Notes under the pieces: generated by a model
Databases searched by the model: none
What the model saw: the letters and a program-made list of their open reading frames with translations, nothing else
Told to the model about the DNA's origin: nothing
NCBI GenBank assembly: GCA_021777365.1
Contig: JAJYDP010000149.1
Location: 1 to 9,501, forward strand
Reading direction: 5' to 3'
DNA length: 9,501 nucleotides
Source: Chloroflexota bacterium
GTDB taxonomy: Bacteria > Chloroflexota > Limnocylindria > Limnocylindrales > CSP1-4
Shown here: piece by piece, positions 5,946 to 9,501 of the stretch
Numbering within the stretch: position 1 is the stretch's first letter
How the letters are laid out: each line of letters opens with the position of its first letter
Made by a program: the position numbers and the translations under genes

Positions 5946-6718
5946 TCCTCGTGGTCGACAACTACGACAGCTTCACCTTCAACCTCGTGCAGGCGCTGGA
6001 GGCTGCCGGGGCCGACCTCCTGGTGGTGCGCAACGACCGGGTGGACCGGGCGGGAATCGAGGTGCTGCTCGACGCACCGGACGGCACGCGGCCGCTCCGG
6101 GCGATCCTCGTGTCCCCCGGGCCCGGCAACCCGCGGACGGCGGGGGTGTCGGTGGACGCGATCCTCCTGGCGGCCGAGCGCCGGATCCCCATGCTCGGCG
6201 TCTGCCTGGGCCTGCAGTGCCTGGGCGCGGCGTTCGGTGCGTCGATCGTGCGGGCGCCGAGCCTGGTGCACGGCGAGGCGAGCGAGGTCCTGCACGGAGG
6301 CGACGGCGTGCTGGCGGGGGTCCCGTCCCCCTTCCTGGCCGGTCGCTACCACTCCCTCTGCGTGGACGAGGCCACCATGCCGGGCGCGATGGAGGTGACG
6401 GCGCGGACGGCCGACGGGGTGGTGATGGCGCTGCGGCACCGCTCCCTGCCGCTGGAGGGCGTGCAGTTCCACCCGGAGTCGGTGCTGACGCCGGAAGGGC
6501 CCCGCGTCCTGGCCAACTTCCTCCGCCTGGCGGGGGAGGGGACGCCGGAGATCCTCGACGAGGCGGTGGCGACGTCGTTCGCGACGCGCGGCCTGTCGCG
6601 GGGATCGGGCGCAGGGCGACGCGCGGCCGACGGCGCGGGCGGAGCGGCGACCGGCCCGGTCCGGGCTGCAGGGCATGGCGAGACGGCGACGACGGTCGCG
6701 GAGGTGCAGGCTCGATGA
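5942..6718 (+). CDS. trpG: anthranilate synthase component II (glutamine amidotransferase)
   Basis: TrpG hydrolyses glutamine and channels ammonia to TrpE. The 258-residue protein is a class I amidotransferase. It has the N-terminal LVVDNYDSFTFNL (3-15), the oxyanion region SPGPGNP (58-64), nucleophile Cys88 in GVCLGLQ, RYHSL (135-139), and the catalytic His177 and Glu179 in GVQFHPES. The start overlaps the trpE stop as ATGA, with GGAG at 5928-5931 ten bases upstream. The catalytic domain ends near residue 200. About 55 further residues, rich in Ala, Gly, Arg and Thr, form an extension not needed by the family. TrpG is often shared with folate synthesis as PabA. Here its place between trpE and trpD makes the tryptophan role the main one, but a double role cannot be excluded. 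Confidence 0.96.
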   Translation: MILVVDNYDSFTFNLVQALEAAGADLLVVRNDRVDRAGIEVLLDAPDGTRPLRAILVSPGPGNPRTAGVSVDAILLAAERRIPMLGVCLGLQCLGAAFGASIVRAPSLVHGEASEVLHGGDGVLAGVPSPFLAGRYHSLCVDEATMPGAMEVTARTADGVVMALRHRSLPLEGVQFHPESVLTPEGPRVLANFLRLAGEGTPEILDEAVATSFATRGLSRGSGAGRRAADGAGGAATGPVRAAGHGETATTVAEVQAR

Positions 6719-7833
6719 GCGACAAGGTTCGTGCCGCGCTGGCCGCGGTGGTGGATGGCCGGACCATGACCCGGGACGAGGCCCGCATGGCGATGGGCGC
6801 CGTGATGGACGGTGAGGCGACGCCGGCCCAGCTGGGCGCCTTCCTGGTGGCGCTCCGGATGCGCGGCGAGACGGTGGAGGAGCTCGCCGGCTTCGCCAGC
6901 GCCATGCGCGAGCGCGTCCTCCACGTGCAGGCCCCGGTGGGGACCATCGACACGTGCGGAACCGGGGGCGATGGCCGGGGCACGTTCAACATCTCCACCG
7001 CCGCCGCACTGGTGGCCGCAGCGGGCGGCGTGCCGGCGGCCAAGCACGGCAACCGGGCGATCACCTCGGCGTCGGGAAGCGCCGACGTCCTCGAGGCGCT
7101 GGGGGTGCCGACCGACCTCGGGCCCGACGACGCGGCCGAGGCGCTGCGCGAGGTGGGGTTCGCGTTCCTCTTCGCCCCCGGCTACAGCCCCGCCATGCGC
7201 CACGCCGGTCCGACCCGCCGCGAGATCGGGATCCGGACGGCGTTCAACCTGCTCGGGCCGATCACCAACCCGGCCGGGGCGCGACGGCAGCTGGTCGGGG
7301 TGGCGGACCCTGGGGCCGCGAGACGGCTCGCCGAGGTGCTCCGGGCGCTGGGCACGGAGCGGGCGATGGTGGTGCACGGCGATCGGCTGGACGAGCTGCC
7401 CCTCGACGGCACGGGCGTGGCATACGAGGTGTCGGCCGACGGCGTGGTCCGGCACGAGGTCACGCCGGAGTCGGTGGGGCTGCCGCGGGCGTCGACCGAG
7501 GCGCTGGCGGGCGGGACGCCGGCCGAGAACGCCGCCCGCATGGAGGCGCTCCTCGCCGGCGAGCGCGGCCCGATCCGCGACGCCGTGCTGCTGAACGCCG
7601 GCGCCGCCTTCGTGGTGGCGGGGCGGGCGGACGAGCTCCGGGACGGCGCGGAACTGGCGGCCGCCACCATCGACGGGGGTGCGGCCGCGACGCTGCTGGC
7701 CCGCCTGCGCGAGCAGGCGCGACGGCGGATGGATGGCGCGGCCGAAGGTGCCCCGGCCGGCGAGAACCGGGCCGAAGCCGCCCGTGCCGCCGGCGCCAGA
7801 TCCGGCCCGACGCCGGCGGGAGGTGCCCGATGA
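6715..7833 (+). CDS. trpD: anthranilate phosphoribosyltransferase
   Basis: TrpD joins anthranilate to PRPP, giving phosphoribosyl-anthranilate and pyrophosphate. The 372-residue protein has the N-terminal helical domain (DEARMAMGAVMDGEATPAQL, 21-40). It also has the PRPP-binding DTCGTGGDGRGTFNIS (79-94), KHGNRAITSASGSADVLEALG (110-130), the anthranilate-site RREIGIRTAFNLLGPITNPA (168-187) and the metal-binding DELPLDG (226-232; family form is usually DE). The family core is usually about 335-345 residues. The last 30 or so residues here are an Ala/Gly/Arg/Pro-rich tail. ATG 6715 overlaps the trpG stop (ATGA), with GGAGG at 6700-6704 ten bases upstream. All catalytic motifs are present, so the enzyme should be active. 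Confidence 0.97.
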   Translation: MSDKVRAALAAVVDGRTMTRDEARMAMGAVMDGEATPAQLGAFLVALRMRGETVEELAGFASAMRERVLHVQAPVGTIDTCGTGGDGRGTFNISTAAALVAAAGGVPAAKHGNRAITSASGSADVLEALGVPTDLGPDDAAEALREVGFAFLFAPGYSPAMRHAGPTRREIGIRTAFNLLGPITNPAGARRQLVGVADPGAARRLAEVLRALGTERAMVVHGDRLDELPLDGTGVAYEVSADGVVRHEVTPESVGLPRASTEALAGGTPAENAARMEALLAGERGPIRDAVLLNAGAAFVVAGRADELRDGAELAAATIDGGAAATLLARLREQARRRMDGAAEGAPAGENRAEAARAAGARSGPTPAGGAR

Positions 7834-9501
7834 ACCGCGCGGCCGATCTGCCCGGCGTCGCGGGACGGGGAACCGGCACCCCGGAGGGTCGGGGACCGGC
7901 AGCCATCCGGAGCCCTCGAGGCGGGACGCTCGGCGTGCTCGGCGAGATCGTCGCGCGGCGGCGCACGGACGTCGCCGCGGAGCTCGGCGACCGCTCCTTC
8001 CGGGATCTCGCGCGGGCTGCCCTCGCCGCGCCACCGCCGCGGGATGCCACCGCGCCGCTCCTGCGGCCGGGGCTGCACGTCATCGCCGAGGTCAAGCGTC
8101 GTTCGCCGTCCGCGGGGACCCTCGCGGAGCCCGGTCGCGACCTCGTGGAGCGGGCCCGGGCCTACGCGGCCGGGGGCGCGGCGATCGTGTCGGTGCTGGT
8201 GGAGCCGCACTGGTTCTCGGGCTCGCTCGACGACCTCGCCGCCATCCGGGCCGCGGTCCCGGTCCCGGTGCTGGCCAAGGAGTTCGTCGTGGACCCGCGC
8301 CAGCTGCCGGTCCTGCGGGGCGCCGGCGCGGACCTGGTCCTGCTGATCGCCGCGCTCCACCCGGCGGCGAGCCTGCGGCGGCTCGTCCGGCAGGCCCGCG
8401 ACCTGGGGATGGAGCCGCTCGTCGAGATCCACGGCGCGCGGGAGCTGGACCGGACCCTGGCGAGCGGCGCGCGCCTGGTCGGTGTCAACAACCGGGACCT
8501 GCGCACGCTCCGCGTCGATCCGGAACGAGCGGCGGCGCTGCGGGCCACGATCCCCGATGATCGCCTGGTGGTGGCCGAGTCGGGCGCCCGCGAGCCGGCC
8601 ACGCTGGCCGTCTGGCGTGCGCTCGGCTTCGACGCCGCGCTGGTCGGCGAGGCGCTGATGCGCGCGGGCGACGACCCGGCGTCGGTGCGTGGCGCGACCG
8701 CGGCGTTCGTGGCGGCGGGGCGCAACCCGGCGCCCGCGGAGGACCTCGCGGCTGCCGAGCGCGCCCCCTGGGTCAAGGTGTGCGGCATCACCGACGCGCG
8801 CGGCATGCGGGCGGCGGTCGCCGCCGGGGCCGACGCCGTCGGCCTCAACCTGGTCCCGGGCACGCCCCGCTGCCTGGGGAACGACGAGGCGCGGGAGCTG
8901 GCCGCGCTCGCGCGGTCGCTGCGGGACGACCGGGGAAGGCCCGCGGTGGTGGGTGTCGTCGGTGACGTGGACCCGCGTGCCGCCGCCGTGACGGCCGCGC
9001 GCATCGACCTCGACGCGATCCAGTGGTCGGGCCGATCTGCGCTGCCCGACGGAGACCTGGGGCTGCCCGCGTACGCCGTGCTCCGGGTCCCGCGCGAGAT
9101 CCCCGATCCGACCGCCCGGACGCAGCCGCCGCGAGACGCCGCCGACGCGCTCGTCGCGGCCGGCCGTGCGCTGCTGGCGCGGCCCGGCGTGGAGCAGCTC
9201 ATCCTGGATGCCGCCGACCCGGCCGCGCTGGGCGGGACGGGTGCTCGCGTGGACCGGTCGGTCGCGGCGGCCGTCGCGAGGGAGCTGCCGGTGGTGCTCG
9301 CCGGCGGCCTCACCCCCGCCGCCGTGGCCGGCGCCCTGCGCGCGATCCCGGCCGTCGGGGTGGACGTCGCGTCGGGCGTCGAGGAGCGCCGGGTGGTGGG
9401 GCCGGGACAGATCCCCGACCGCCGGCGCGTCGCCGGGGTCCGGCCCCGCAAGGACCCCTTCCTGGTCGCCCTCTTCGTCAAGCGCGCGAAGGCCGCCCGG
9501 C
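7830..9501 (+). CDS. trpCF: bifunctional indole-3-glycerol phosphate synthase / phosphoribosylanthranilate isomerase (3' end outside window)
   Basis: One uninterrupted frame of 557 codons joins TrpC and TrpF and has no stop before the window end. An Ala/Gly/Arg-rich leader of about 30 residues precedes the TrpC barrel (about 33-300). Its catalytic residues are all present: Glu87 and Lys89 in IAEVKRRSPSAG, Lys150 in AKEFVVD, Glu199 in LVEIH, Asn220 in GVNNRDL, and Glu250-Ser251 in VAESGA. The TrpF barrel starts near 313 with VKVCGIT (likely base Cys318). It continues with GTPR (344-347), LILDAADPAALGGTG (457-471, likely acid Asp460), LAGGLTP (490-496) and VDVASGVE (511-518). The usual QLHG of TrpF is QWSG here (398-401). 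TrpF makes CdRP from phosphoribosyl-anthranilate, and TrpC closes it to indole-3-glycerol phosphate. ATG 7830 overlaps the trpD stop (ATGA), with GGGAGG at 7818-7823 six bases upstream. The frame is near the expected TrpF end, so the stop should lie shortly beyond. Confidence 0.93.
   Translation, partial: MNRAADLPGVAGRGTGTPEGRGPAAIRSPRGGTLGVLGEIVARRRTDVAAELGDRSFRDLARAALAAPPPRDATAPLLRPGLHVIAEVKRRSPSAGTLAEPGRDLVERARAYAAGGAAIVSVLVEPHWFSGSLDDLAAIRAAVPVPVLAKEFVVDPRQLPVLRGAGADLVLLIAALHPAASLRRLVRQARDLGMEPLVEIHGARELDRTLASGARLVGVNNRDLRTLRVDPERAAALRATIPDDRLVVAESGAREPATLAVWRALGFDAALVGEALMRAGDDPASVRGATAAFVAAGRNPAPAEDLAAAERAPWVKVCGITDARGMRAAVAAGADAVGLNLVPGTPRCLGNDEARELAALARSLRDDRGRPAVVGVVGDVDPRAAAVTAARIDLDAIQWSGRSALPDGDLGLPAYAVLRVPREIPDPTARTQPPRDAADALVAAGRALLARPGVEQLILDAADPAALGGTGARVDRSVAAAVARELPVVLAGGLTPAAVAGALRAIPAVGVDVASGVEERRVVGPGQIPDRRRVAGVRPRKDPFLVALFVKRAKAAR

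Noticed and set aside
4784..6676. Long minus-strand open frame opposite trpE and trpG
   Set aside because: Low-complexity Arg/Ser/Ala/Pro sequence antisense to well-supported trp genes. It is open only because stop codons are rare at this GC content.
5818..6714. Upstream extension of the trpD frame through trpG
   Set aside because: Shadow of trpG. TrpD begins at ATG 6715 with a GGAGG ribosome-binding site.
1..9501. Mobile elements, tRNA or rRNA genes, phage genes
   Set aside because: No transposase motifs, terminal inverted repeats, tRNA cloverleaf or rRNA sequence could be recognised on either strand.

Overview
The window is very GC-rich, and almost all of it reads on the + strand. It holds the 5' part of a tryptophan biosynthesis operon (trpE-trpG-trpD-trpCF) under a tryptophan T-box riboswitch. 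Upstream are a large LuxR-type ATPase regulator and a small membrane protein. The GC content, the T-box leader and the COG3903-type ATPase/LuxR regulator suggest a high-GC bacterium from a T-box-bearing phylum. Chloroflexota is my best guess and Actinomycetota the alternative. This is inference; no rRNA or other phylogenetic marker is present.

Layout. Positions 1-205 hold a tiny hydrophobic ORF (39-140) and a perfect 11-bp hairpin (180-205). Positions 206-590 are mostly non-coding and carry a short palindrome and a doubtful minus-strand micro-ORF. Positions 591-2984 encode a 797-residue regulator with an NTPase domain, a helical-repeat middle and a C-terminal LuxR helix-turn-helix, closed by a strong GC hairpin (2992-3019). 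Positions 3235-3720 encode a four-helix membrane protein of unknown role whose last 27 bp, stop codon included, are duplicated just downstream. Positions 3801-3897 carry a degenerate 16-17 bp tandem repeat that ends three bases before a clear sigma-70-type promoter (TTGACA, 18 bp, TAGACT; 3901-3930).

That promoter drives a leader of about 360 nt. The leader has the hallmarks of a tRNA-Trp T-box: a Stem I kink-turn, an AGUA S-turn opposite a UGG specifier, an AG bulge, a T-box sequence with UGGC to pair with the tRNA GCCA end, and a 14-bp terminator sharing CGUCCC with the antiterminator. Uncharged tRNA-Trp should therefore allow read-through into trpE.

The trp genes are tightly packed. trpE/trpG, trpG/trpD and trpD/trpCF each overlap by four bases (ATGA). 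Together they take chorismate to anthranilate (TrpE/TrpG), then phosphoribosyl-anthranilate (TrpD), CdRP (TrpF domain) and indole-3-glycerol phosphate (TrpC domain). TrpC and TrpF are one continuous polypeptide that is still open at the window end. Tryptophan synthase genes may follow outside the window. TrpE, TrpG and TrpD carry low-complexity C-terminal tails just before each overlap, and TrpCF has an N-terminal extension.
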